DNA of 13,310 nt, taken from positions 1-13,310 of the forward strand of contig VEQI01000051.1 of NCBI GenBank assembly GCA_018883305.1, written 5' to 3'. Both the position numbers and the translations under genes were made by a program. This document shows, in pieces, positions 6,719 to 13,310 of this stretch (the first letter of the stretch is position 1; every line of letters begins with the position of its first letter). This DNA is from Limnohabitans sp. Lineage in GTDB: Bacteria > Pseudomonadota > Gammaproteobacteria > Burkholderiales > Burkholderiaceae_C. The notes under the pieces are model-generated. The model was not told the origin of the DNA, did not search any database, and worked only from the letters and a program-made list of their open reading frames with translations.

Positions 6719-6752
6719 AGGCGAGCCACGTCAATCCTGCCGCGCCTAAGCG

Positions 6753-7844
6753 TCAGGTGTCTTTGGAGACCTTGATGGTGGGGAACTTGCTGGAGAAGTC
6801 CTTGGCCCGGGCCGCCACGCGGATGGCCACCTGGCGCGCCAGCGATTGGTAGGTGGCTGCAATCGGGCTGCCCGGGTCGGCCACCACGGTGGGGCGACCG
6901 CCATCGGCATGCACACGGATGTTCAGGTCCAGCGGCAGTCCGCCCAAATAGTCCACGCCCAGCTCATCTGCCATGCGGCGACCGCCGTCCTGGCCGAAGA
7001 TGTGCTCGGCGTGGCCGCATTGGGTACACACGTGCACCGCCATGTTTTCCACCAGACCCAGGATGGGCACGCCCACTTTCTCGAACATACGGATGCCTTT
7101 GCGGGCGTCGAGCAGGGCAATGTCCTGAGGGGTGGTCACGATCACTGCGCCGGTGAGGGGCACGCGCTGGCTCAGGGTGAGTTGAATGTCGCCGGTGCCA
7201 GGGGGCATGTCAACGATGAGATAGTCCAGGTCTTTCCAGTTGGTCTGACGCAGCAGTTGCTCCAGGGCCTGGGTGGCCATGGGGCCGCGCCAGATCATGG
7301 CGTCGTCGGCATTGACCAGGAAACCAATGGACATCACCTGCACGCCGTAGTTCTCCAGCGGCTCCATGCTCTGCCCGTCCTCGGTCTCGGGCCGCCCTTC
7401 GATGCCCATCATCATGGGCTGGCTGGGCCCGTAGATATCGGCGTCCAGCAAGCCCACGCGTGCGCCTTCGGCGGCCAGCGCCAGCGCCAGGTTGGCGGCC
7501 GTGGTGCTCTTGCCCACCCCGCCCTTGCCTGAAGCCACGGCGATGATGTTGCGCACCTGCGGCAAGAGTTGCACCCCGCGTTGTGCCGCATGGGCGATCA
7601 CGCGGGTGCTGATGTTGACTGACACGTTGCCCACACCGGTCACGCCTTTGGCGGCTGTGATCAGGGCCTGCCGCAAAGCGGCATGCTGGCTCCGCGCGGG
7701 ATAGCCCATTTCCAGGTCGAAAGAGACGTCGCCGCCCTGGATCTGCAAGTTGCGCAGAGCCTTGGTCGTGACAAAGTCTTTGCCCGTGTTGGGGTCAGTC
7801 ACGGCCTGCAAGGCGGCCAGGAGGTTGGGTTCGGTCAGGGACAT
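6753..7844 (-). CDS. apbC: Iron-sulfur cluster carrier ATPase Mrp/ApbC
   Basis: ApbC (Mrp) is a cytoplasmic P-loop ATPase that carries and delivers [4Fe-4S] clusters. At 363 residues it is the expected length for the two-domain form. A DUF59/MIP18-like domain occupies about 5-80. The NTPase domain has the deviant Walker A GKGGVGKST (106-114), switch I DADIYGPS (134-141), and LIVDMPPGTGD (209-219) as the Walker B/switch II region. The cluster-ligating CxxC is C273-C276 (CTQC). GGAG sits five bases before the ATG at 7844. The gene is divergent from metG across 150 bases, the same neighbour pair seen in E. coli and many other proteobacteria, which supports both calls. Nothing is missing. Confidence 0.96.
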   Translation of the reverse strand: MSLTEPNLLAALQAVTDPNTGKDFVTTKALRNLQIQGGDVSFDLEMGYPARSQHAALRQALITAAKGVTGVGNVSVNISTRVIAHAAQRGVQLLPQVRNIIAVASGKGGVGKSTTAANLALALAAEGARVGLLDADIYGPSQPMMMGIEGRPETEDGQSMEPLENYGVQVMSIGFLVNADDAMIWRGPMATQALEQLLRQTNWKDLDYLIVDMPPGTGDIQLTLSQRVPLTGAVIVTTPQDIALLDARKGIRMFEKVGVPILGLVENMAVHVCTQCGHAEHIFGQDGGRRMADELGVDYLGGLPLDLNIRVHADGGRPTVVADPGSPIAATYQSLARQVAIRVAARAKDFSSKFPTIKVSKDT

Positions 7845-7906
7845 GGAGGCTCCACAAATCAGGCGGGTAGTCTATCCAACCTGGTGCGACCTCAGGCTGA
7901 GCGGGG

Positions 7907-7933
7907 TTGATGGGAGCGCCTCTGACCTAAAAT
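7907..7933 (+). promoter_or_regulatory. Candidate metG promoter
   Basis: TTGATG (7907-7912) and TAAAAT (7928-7933) lie in the mrp-metG divergent gap in the right orientation for metG, separated by 15 bases; shifting the -35 to GTTGAT gives 16. The spacing is a little short for sigma-70. A start near 7940 would give a leader of about 55 bases. Confidence 0.35.
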
Positions 7934-7965
7934 CCAGCACTCCGTTCCTCCGAACCCTTGTGTTT

Positions 7966-7985
7966 CCGCCGCCCTGTGGCAGCGG
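7966..7985 (+). promoter_or_regulatory. Leader hairpin ahead of metG start
   Basis: CCGCCGCC pairs with GGCAGCGG (7 of 8) around the loop CTGT. It ends nine bases before the metG ATG, where the only weak ribosome site (GCGGAC) lies partly in the stem. It could limit ribosome access; this is inference from sequence pairing only. Confidence 0.25.
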
Positions 7986-7994
7986 ACTTGACTC

Positions 7995-10094
7995 ATGTCC
8001 CCACGTCAACTGTTCGTCACCACCGCCCTGCCTTACGCCAACGGCAAGTTTCACATTGGCCACATCATGGAATACATCCAGGCCGACATCTGGGTGCGGG
8101 TGATGCGCATGCAGGGCCACGAGGTGCACTTCGTCTGCGCAGACGACGCGCATGGCGCGCCCATCATGATTGCCGCTGAAAAGGCGGGCATCACCCCGCA
8201 GCAGTTTGTGGCCGACATCGCCGCCGGTCGCAAGCCGTACCTGGACGGATTTCATATCGGCTTTGACAACTGGCACAGCACGGATGGTCCGGAGAACCAC
8301 GAACTGGCCAAGGCGGTGTACCTGGACCTCAAGAAGGCCGGCCTGATCGAGACCCGCACCATCGAGCAGTTCTACGACCCCGACAAGGGCATGTTCCTGC
8401 CCGATCGCTTCATCAAGGGCGAGTGCCCCAAGTGCGGCGCGAAAGACCAGTACGGCGACAACTGCGAGAGCTGTGGCGCGGTGTATTCCCCCACCGAGCT
8501 GAAGAACCCCTACTCGGCGCTGTCGGGCGCCACTCCGGTGCTGCGCACCTCCGAACACTTCTTCTTCAAACTCTCCGACAAGCGCTGCCTGGACTTCCTG
8601 GCTCAATGGACCAACAGCGGCGCGGTACAGCCCGAAGTGCTCAACAAGATTGCCGAGTGGATCGAACCCGGCGAAGACGGCAAGCCCAAGATGGGCGACT
8701 GGGACATCTCGCGCGATGCGCCCTACTTCGGCATCGAGATTCCTGACGCGCCGGGCAAGTACTTTTACGTCTGGCTGGACGCGCCCATTGGCTACCTGGC
8801 CTCGCTCAAAAATTACTTCGGCAAGATCGGCAAGGACTACGAGGCCTTCATGGCCGACCCGAAAGTGGAGCAATACCACTTCATCGGCAAAGACATCATC
8901 ACCTTCCACACGCTGTTCTGGCCGGCCATGCTGTACTTCAGCGGCCGCAAGGTGCCCAACGCGGTGTTCGTGCATGGCTTTCTCACGGTGAGCGGCGAAA
9001 AAATGAGCAAGAGCCGTGGCACGGGTCTGGACCCGCTCAAGTACCTCAGCCTGGGCATGAACCCCGAGTGGCTGCGTTACTACATTGCCGCCAAACTCAA
9101 CGGCCGCAACGAGGACGTGGACTTCAACCCCGATGATTTCCAGGCCCGCGTCAACTCGGACCTGATCGGCAAGTACGTCAACATCGCCTCGCGCGCCAGC
9201 GGCTTCATCACCAAACGCTTTGGCGGCAAGCTGGGTGACGTGTCTGCGGATGGCGACGCGCTGCTTTCACACCTGCGTGACGGCATCGCCCCCATCGCCG
9301 AGCTGTTGGCCGAGCGCGATTACGCCAAGGCTCTGCGCGACGTCATGGCCCTGACTGATCGCGTGAACGAATACGTGGACGCCAACAAGCCCTGGGAGCT
9401 GGCCAAAAAAGACGGCATGGAAGGCCGCCTGCACGATGTCTGCAACACCTGCATCGAAGCCTTCCGCGTGCTCACCGTGCTGCTCAAGCCCATCCTGCCC
9501 AGCCTGGCCACGCAAGTGGAAGCCTTCCTGAACGTCGCACCCATGACCTTCGCCAACGCTCAGCAACTGCTTGGCGCAGGCCACGCCATTGGCGAGTACA
9601 AACACCTGATGCAGCGCGTCGACCCCAAGATGCTCGACGCCCTGTTCGAACCGCCCGCCGAACAATTGGGGGCAGATTCCAATTCTTCTTCGGCATCCAA
9701 ACAATTGGTATCTGACCCCAATTGTTCTGTGCCGGGTGGCGAGGAGATTGCCCCGACCATCACCATCGACGACTTCGCCAAGATCGACTTGCGCATTGCC
9801 AAGATCGTGGCGTGCGAGCGGGTGGAGGGTTCGACCAAGCTGCTGCGTCTGACCTTGGACGTGGGCGAGGGCAAGACGCGTAATGTCTTCAGTGGCATTG
9901 CCAGCGCGTACAAATCCGAGGATCTGGTGGGGCAGTTCACCGTGATGGTCGCCAACTTGGCGCCACGCAAGATGAAATTTGGCGTGTCGGAAGGAATGGT
10001 GCTGGCTGCCAGCCACGGCGACGAAAAGGCGAATCCTGGCATCTACCTGCTGCACCCAGCTGCCGGCGTGACACCCGGCTTGCGGGTGCGCTGA
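7995..10094 (+). CDS. metG: Methionyl-tRNA synthetase
   Basis: MetRS charges initiator and elongator tRNA-Met with methionine in the cytoplasm. The 699-residue product is the two-part, zinc-containing bacterial form. HIGH is at 20-23, zinc-binding cysteines at 144, 147, 157 and 160 (CPKC and CESC knuckles), and KMSKS at 336-340. The anticodon-binding helical domain runs to about 550. A C-terminal Trbp111/EMAP-type tRNA-binding dimerisation domain occupies about 591-699 (IDDFAKIDLRIAKI to the end). The linker between them (about 552-590) contains a REPIN-like nucleotide element (bases 9660-9727). It is translated in frame as residues 556-578, giving a serine/asparagine-rich segment with a duplicated QLxxDxN pattern. 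Catalytic motifs are intact and the frame is open throughout, so the enzyme should be functional. The ATG lacks a strong Shine-Dalgarno. Confidence 0.97.
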   Translation: MSPRQLFVTTALPYANGKFHIGHIMEYIQADIWVRVMRMQGHEVHFVCADDAHGAPIMIAAEKAGITPQQFVADIAAGRKPYLDGFHIGFDNWHSTDGPENHELAKAVYLDLKKAGLIETRTIEQFYDPDKGMFLPDRFIKGECPKCGAKDQYGDNCESCGAVYSPTELKNPYSALSGATPVLRTSEHFFFKLSDKRCLDFLAQWTNSGAVQPEVLNKIAEWIEPGEDGKPKMGDWDISRDAPYFGIEIPDAPGKYFYVWLDAPIGYLASLKNYFGKIGKDYEAFMADPKVEQYHFIGKDIITFHTLFWPAMLYFSGRKVPNAVFVHGFLTVSGEKMSKSRGTGLDPLKYLSLGMNPEWLRYYIAAKLNGRNEDVDFNPDDFQARVNSDLIGKYVNIASRASGFITKRFGGKLGDVSADGDALLSHLRDGIAPIAELLAERDYAKALRDVMALTDRVNEYVDANKPWELAKKDGMEGRLHDVCNTCIEAFRVLTVLLKPILPSLATQVEAFLNVAPMTFANAQQLLGAGHAIGEYKHLMQRVDPKMLDALFEPPAEQLGADSNSSSASKQLVSDPNCSVPGGEEIAPTITIDDFAKIDLRIAKIVACERVEGSTKLLRLTLDVGEGKTRNVFSGIASAYKSEDLVGQFTVMVANLAPRKMKFGVSEGMVLAASHGDEKANPGIYLLHPAAGVTPGLRVR
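9660..9727. repeat. REPIN-like inverted pair inside metG linker
   Basis: Two 28-base arms, 9660-9687 and 9700-9727, are inverted copies of each other (25 of 28 identical) around a 12-base spacer. Each arm is itself palindromic. The right unit is a perfect 9-bp stem, AACAATTGG and CCAATTGTT, around a 9-base loop; the left unit has one stem mismatch. Both carry a GGGGxCAGAT core. Two opposed palindromic units with a short spacer is the REPIN/BIME layout of REP sequences mobilised by RAYT transposases. The AT-rich arms stand out against the GC-rich gene. The layout is seen directly; membership of a REP family is inference, and no RAYT gene is in the window. Confidence 0.7.
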
Positions 10095-10171
10095 ACGAGC
10101 GCCAGCCCGTCTCGCCCCGGTGGCGGATACGCTGAGTGCGTGCAGCAGGTGACACCCGGGTGGCGGGTGCC
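10068..10171 (+). repeat. Near-duplicate hairpin at metG end and before sulP-type gene
   Basis: Bases 10068-10090 (the last codons of metG) and 10149-10171 (intergenic) match at 19 of 23 positions. Each folds the same 6-bp stem CACCCG/CGGGTG with a 5-base loop. The second is followed by seven C residues, not T, so neither looks like an intrinsic terminator. Between them (10095-10148) I see no gene. A local duplication of the metG tail is one explanation. Confidence 0.4.
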
Positions 10172-10196
10172 CCCCCACTGCGGGAGTATGCTTGTC

Positions 10197-10216
10197 GGTC
10201 AGGAGGAGACCTGACC
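10197..10216 (+). promoter_or_regulatory. Hairpin presenting the Shine-Dalgarno of the SulP gene
   Basis: GGTCAGG (10197-10203) and CCTGACC (10210-10216) form a perfect 7-bp stem around the six-base loop AGGAGA. The loop and the end of the left arm make up the strong AGGAGGAG ribosome site. The stem ends immediately before the TTG start at 10217. The site is therefore displayed in, or trapped by, a hairpin. Pairing is seen; translational control or a protein-binding site is inference. Confidence 0.5.
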
Positions 10217-11896
10217 TTGAGCGCCTCGTTCTTTTTTCGACCACGCCTGATCGACGCCTTGCGCGGTTACGACAGCGCGCGCCTGTCGCGTGATGTGGGT
10301 GCCGGACTCACGGTGGGCGTGGTGGCCTTGCCGCTGGCCATGGCCTTTGCCATCGCCTCGGGGCTCAAGCCTGAAGCCGGCTTATTCACCGCCATCATCG
10401 CCGGGCTGCTGATTTCCCTGTTGGGCGGCAGCCGCGTGCAGATTGGCGGGCCTGCGGGCGCCTTCATCGTCATCGTTTATGGCATTTTGGAGCGCTACGG
10501 TCTGGCCAACCTCATCATCGCCACGGCCCTCTCAGGGGTGATGCTGTTTGTGATGGGTGTGATGCGGCTGGGCACGCTCATTCGATTCATCCCGGTGGCT
10601 GTGGTCATTGGCTTCACCAACGGCATTGCGGTGCTGATCATGGTGTCGCAGATCAAGGACTTCTTTGGCCTCAGCGTCAGCAGCATGCCGGCGGATTTCT
10701 TCGGTATCTTGCGTACCCTCTCGGCGCAGTGGAGCACCCTCAATCCGCAGGCGCTGCTGCTGGCCTTGGGTTCGCTGGCGCTGATCGTGGGCTGGCAAAA
10801 GGGCTTGCCTGCGCTGGCGCGGCAGTGGGGTTGGCTTTCACGCCTGACCATCATCCCGGGCTCCATCGTCGGCCTGGTGGCGGCCAGCGTGGCTTGCCAG
10901 ATGCTGGGCCTCCAGGTGGAAACGATTGGCAGCCGCTTTGGCAGCATTCCCAACAGCTTGCCCTCCCTGGTCTGGCCTGACTTCTCCTGGGCCACCGCCC
11001 AGCACCTGCTGATGCCTGCTTCCACGCTGGCCATGCTGGGAGCCATCGAATCCTTGCTGTGTGCACGCATTGCCGACCAGATGTTCGGTGACCGTCACGA
11101 TGCCAACCAGGAATTGATGGCGCAAGGCATCGCCAATTTCGTCACCCCCTTCTTTGGCGGCATGCCAGCCACCGGCACCATCGCACGCACCGTCACCAAC
11201 GTGAAGAACGGCGCCACCAGCCCGATGGCAGGGGTGGTGCATGCCTTGACCCTGCTGGCCGTCATCCTGGTGGCCGCTCCGCTGGCCAACAGCATTCCCC
11301 TGGCCGCGCTGTCGGCCATCCTGATGTTCGTGGCCTGGAACATGGGTGAGTGGCACGCCTTCGTGGACCTCAAGCAGTTTCGTCTGCCTTACCGTGCCAC
11401 GCTGTTGTCGGTATTCGTGCTGACCGTGGTGGTGGACCTGACGGTGGCGGTGGAGGTGGGCCTGATGGCAGCCTGCCTGACCTTTATCTACCGCATCTCC
11501 AACCTGACCCGGGCCGAAGCCGTCAGCCATGATCACCCGGACCTTCAAGGGCAGTCCGGCGTTCAGGCCCATCGCATGTATGGCGCCCTGTTTTTTGGCG
11601 CGGTCAAGCTGATCGAAGCCCTGGAGGATAGCCTGCCCGAACGGGCCCTGGTGATTGACCTGAAGAACCTGATTTATGTGGACTCCTCGGGTGCGGATGC
11701 TTTGCTGGCGCTGGCACGGACCTGCCGACAACGACATGTCGCCCTGATCCTGTGTGGACTTGCACACCAGCCGCGTGACATTGCCTCGCGCAGCGGCCTG
11801 CTGGATCTGGTGGCCCCGGCCCACTGCGTGGCGGATTTGGCCGCCGGATTGGCGGCCGCCCGCCTTGTCAGCCAGGCCGGACCCGTCACGGCTTAA
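10217..11896 (+). CDS. SulP-family anion transporter with STAS domain
   Basis: SulP proteins move sulfate, bicarbonate, C4-dicarboxylates or similar anions across the inner membrane. I chose the TTG at 10217 because AGGAGGAG lies 8-10 bases upstream; this gives 559 residues starting MSASFFFRPRL. The frame is open to a GTG at 10136 but that has no ribosome site. The SulP signature follows: AGLTVGVVALPLAMAFAIASG (about 29-49, written as family motif), then GLFTAIIAGL and GGSRVQIGGPAGAF. About 12-14 hydrophobic segments run to about 430, including ATGTIARTVTNVKNGATSPM-type sequence in the transport core. The C-terminal cytoplasmic STAS domain (about 445-545) has IDLKNLIYVDSSGADAL with S490-S491 at the usual regulatory position. 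Substrate cannot be told. No partner gene such as a carbonic anhydrase adjoins it. Confidence 0.93.
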   Translation: MSASFFFRPRLIDALRGYDSARLSRDVGAGLTVGVVALPLAMAFAIASGLKPEAGLFTAIIAGLLISLLGGSRVQIGGPAGAFIVIVYGILERYGLANLIIATALSGVMLFVMGVMRLGTLIRFIPVAVVIGFTNGIAVLIMVSQIKDFFGLSVSSMPADFFGILRTLSAQWSTLNPQALLLALGSLALIVGWQKGLPALARQWGWLSRLTIIPGSIVGLVAASVACQMLGLQVETIGSRFGSIPNSLPSLVWPDFSWATAQHLLMPASTLAMLGAIESLLCARIADQMFGDRHDANQELMAQGIANFVTPFFGGMPATGTIARTVTNVKNGATSPMAGVVHALTLLAVILVAAPLANSIPLAALSAILMFVAWNMGEWHAFVDLKQFRLPYRATLLSVFVLTVVVDLTVAVEVGLMAACLTFIYRISNLTRAEAVSHDHPDLQGQSGVQAHRMYGALFFGAVKLIEALEDSLPERALVIDLKNLIYVDSSGADALLALARTCRQRHVALILCGLAHQPRDIASRSGLLDLVAPAHCVADLAAGLAAARLVSQAGPVTA

Positions 11897-11920
11897 AATC
11901 TGGCCCCAGAGGTAAATCCC

Positions 11921-12124
11921 ATGTCCATCTTCCAACGCCCCGACTACCAGTCCGAAACCACGCAGTTCCTGCAGCAGCTCAAGCAACAAAAGCCCCAGTT
12001 GCAGACCCAGCAGGTACAGGGTCGTGCCCTGTTGTGGGACAAGCAGGTGGACCGTGAGGTCTGGGCCCAGTACCAGGCCGCCCGCGTGGCGCAAAAGCCC
12101 TACGTCTACATGACGCAGGCGTGA
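11921..12124 (+). CDS. DUF3460 family small protein
   Basis: This 67-residue, glutamine-rich soluble protein is a DUF3460 member, a family I know from Burkholderiales, commonly beside scpA. Visible features: FQRPDYQSETTQFLQQLK at the N-terminus, a central RALLWDKQVDRE segment, and the tail VAQKPYVYMTQA. Function is unknown. AGAGGT lies about 7 bases before the ATG. The stop codon overlaps the GTG start of scpA (GTGA), so the two are probably translated together. It begins only 24 bases after the SulP stop and could share that transcript. Confidence 0.88.
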   Translation: MSIFQRPDYQSETTQFLQQLKQQKPQLQTQQVQGRALLWDKQVDREVWAQYQAARVAQKPYVYMTQA

Positions 12125-13023
12125 GCTTGCCCGAGTCTGCCGACCTGCTCCCCCAGGACACGGCTCCCCTGACCGAACTGCCCCCCCCGCCCCAGGCGGC
12201 GGGTGAAGCCACCACCGAGCCCCTGATGCCCGAGGTGGTGGACCATGTGGCCGTGGCCCGCCTGTACGGCGAACCCCTGTTCTCGCTGCCGCAAGACCTG
12301 TACATCCCGCCGGATGCGCTGGAAGTGTTTCTGGAAGCCTTTGAAGGCCCGCTGGACTTGTTGCTGTACCTGATCCGCAAGCAGAACTTCAACATCCTGG
12401 ACATTCCGCTGGCCGATGTCACGCGCCAGTACCTGGCCTACGTGGACCAGATTCGCCGGCGCAACCTGGAACTCGCCAGCGAATACCTGCTGATGGCGGC
12501 CATGCTCATCGAAATCAAGAGCCGCATGCTACTGCCGCCCAAGAAGAGCGAAGACGGCAGTGAACCCGAAGACCCGCGCGCTGAATTGGTGCGCCGTCTG
12601 CTGGAGTACGAGCAGATGAAGCTGGTCGCTGCGCGCATCGACGAGTTGCCGGTGATCGGGCGCGATTTCCTGAAGGTGCAGGTCACCATCGACCAAACCG
12701 TGGCCGTGCGCTTGCCCGATGTGAGCCCGGTCGATCTGCAGGAGGCGTGGCGCGACATCCTCATGCGCGCCAAGCTCAACCAGCATCACAAGATCAGCCG
12801 CGAACAGTTGTCGGTGCGTGAACACATGGGCATCGTGCTGCGGCGTTTGCAAGGCCGCCGCTTCATGGAATTCGCCGACCTGTTCGACACCACGGGCGGT
12901 GCACCCGTGGTGGTGGTCACCTTCGTGGCCCTGCTGGAACTGGCACGTGAGCACCTGTTGGAGATCACGCAGGCCGAGGCCTTCGCGCCCATTTACGTGC
13001 GGCTGGCCTATCAGCCGAGCTGA
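12121..13023 (+). CDS. scpA: Segregation and condensation protein A
   Basis: ScpA is the kleisin subunit that bridges SMC heads and binds ScpB in chromosome condensation. The GTG at 12121 overlaps the DUF3460 stop and gives 300 residues. The kleisin start FEGPLDLLLYLIRK is at about 74-87, followed by LDIPLADVTRQYL, the helical ASEYLLMAAMLIEIKSRMLLP, and the C-terminal winged-helix part that binds the SMC head (about 215-300, with TFVALLELAR). An N-terminal extension of about 70 residues precedes the kleisin motif; it is proline- and glutamate-rich and ends RLYGEPLFSLPQDLYIPPDA, which I regard as typical for Burkholderiales. It is encoded partly by a run of eight C residues (12181-12188). No scpB follows; the next gene is convergent and overlaps the 3' end by 13 bases. 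Confidence 0.96.
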   Translation: MSLPESADLLPQDTAPLTELPPPPQAAGEATTEPLMPEVVDHVAVARLYGEPLFSLPQDLYIPPDALEVFLEAFEGPLDLLLYLIRKQNFNILDIPLADVTRQYLAYVDQIRRRNLELASEYLLMAAMLIEIKSRMLLPPKKSEDGSEPEDPRAELVRRLLEYEQMKLVAARIDELPVIGRDFLKVQVTIDQTVAVRLPDVSPVDLQEAWRDILMRAKLNQHHKISREQLSVREHMGIVLRRLQGRRFMEFADLFDTTGGAPVVVVTFVALLELAREHLLEITQAEAFAPIYVRLAYQPS

Positions 13024-13310
13024 ACGCCACCGCTGGCGACTTCGCCACCAGGGTCGCGAAACGCAATCTCAAACACCGTACCTTTGCCTGGCTGGCTGCG
13101 CAGGCGCACATCGGCACCCATGAGGTGGCTCAAGCGCCGCACGATTCCCAGGCCCAGACCATGGCTGCGTCGCGGTGAATGCGGCACCGGAGAAGTGCCC
13201 GGCACCGTGGCGTTTGCAGCAGCCCACTGGCTTCGGCAGCGATCGTCGAACACAAAGGCCTGCTGATGGGGATCCATCCCACAGCCGCTGTCCCACACCT
13301 GCAGCAGCAC
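13011..13310 (-). CDS. Sensor histidine kinase, C-terminal ATPase part (5' end outside window)
   Basis: Only the last 99 codons are present; the gene enters from beyond base 13310. They encode the end of a HATPase_c domain: VWDSGCGM is the G1 box (DxGxG), HGLGLGIVRRL the G2 box, and GKGTVFEIAF the closing strand. No receiver domain follows, so it is not a C-terminally fused hybrid kinase. The lid between the two boxes is about 38 residues and lacks a normal F-box (AFVFDDRCRSQW instead of IFExF), with a PVPHSPRRS stretch before G2. That may mark an unusual subfamily or a relaxed lid. The sensor domain and response regulator are not visible. Its stop lies inside the end of scpA, tail to tail. 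Confidence 0.85.
   Translation of the reverse strand: MLLQVWDSGCGMDPHQQAFVFDDRCRSQWAAANATVPGTSPVPHSPRRSHGLGLGIVRRLSHLMGADVRLRSQPGKGTVFEIAFRDPGGEVASGGVQLG

Noticed and set aside
6719..6740. TTGACG and TATGAT upstream of the MFS start on the minus strand, resembling a promoter
   Set aside because: Only nine bases separate them, far from the 16-18 required, and TATGAT overlaps the start codons.
7872..8975. A 367-codon minus-strand frame opposite the start of metG
   Set aside because: Its composition mirrors the codons of metG and it covers the divergent promoter gap; no family features are visible.
10136..10216. N-terminal extension of the SulP protein to a GTG at 10136
   Set aside because: No ribosome site is present there, the added residues are not membrane or family-like, and a strong AGGAGGAG precedes the TTG at 10217.
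9267..10244. A 325-codon minus-strand frame opposite the end of metG
   Set aside because: Antisense shadow; it also crosses the REPIN-like element and the metG-SulP gap without any protein-like pattern.
10838..12094. A 418-codon open frame on the minus strand opposite the SulP and DUF3460 genes
   Set aside because: It is rich in H, G and Q with no recognisable domain, as expected for the antisense of high-GC coding DNA; the plus-strand genes explain the region fully.
1..13310. CRISPR arrays, tRNA genes, insertion sequences, phage or defence genes
   Set aside because: I looked on both strands for regularly spaced repeats, cloverleaf-like sequences, and transposase, integrase or nuclease motifs and found none; every larger stretch is accounted for by ordinary genes.

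Overview
This window reads as ordinary chromosome from a high-GC betaproteobacterium, most likely Burkholderiales near the Comamonadaceae. The basis is a Bug-family (TctC-like) periplasmic binding protein, a DUF3460 gene directly ahead of scpA, divergent mrp and metG genes, and the residue style of nearly every protein. The genus cannot be resolved by reading. I see no tRNA, rRNA, insertion sequence, phage gene or CRISPR array, and coding density is very high.

Layout. Positions 1-2528 (minus strand) hold a cytochrome c maturation block: a FemAB/GNAT-like acyltransferase gene, then ccmA, ccmB and the first 70 codons of ccmC. The first three are joined by ATGA stop/start overlaps; ccmC follows a structured 111-base gap. 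A small divergent membrane-protein ORF (2549-2761) converges on a Lon-N-domain gene (2822-3448). That gene overlaps the end of a Bug-family binding protein (3441-4415) and appears to start at a CTG codon. Upstream on the same strand are a NUDIX hydrolase with a split Nudix box (4541-5422), an MFS transporter (5528-6718) and the Fe-S carrier ATPase Mrp/ApbC (6753-7844).

Mrp is divergent from metG (7995-10094, plus strand), the methionyl-tRNA synthetase. It is followed by a SulP anion transporter (10217-11896), a DUF3460 gene (11921-12124) and scpA (12121-13023), which share a GTGA overlap. The C-terminal end of a sensor histidine kinase (13011-13310, minus) converges on scpA and overlaps its last 13 bases.

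How the genes relate. CcmA, CcmB and CcmC are the heme-handling part of System I cytochrome c maturation. Mrp serves Fe-S protein assembly, MetRS translation, and ScpA chromosome condensation. The other genes are transport and housekeeping functions with no obvious shared pathway.

I did not find a convincing new multi-gene system. The most interesting signals are small. A REPIN-like inverted pair of palindromic units sits in frame in the metG inter-domain linker and is translated. The SulP gene has its Shine-Dalgarno in the loop of a perfect hairpin beside a TTG start. The Lon-domain gene has a probable CTG start. A FemAB-like gene is translationally coupled to ccmA.
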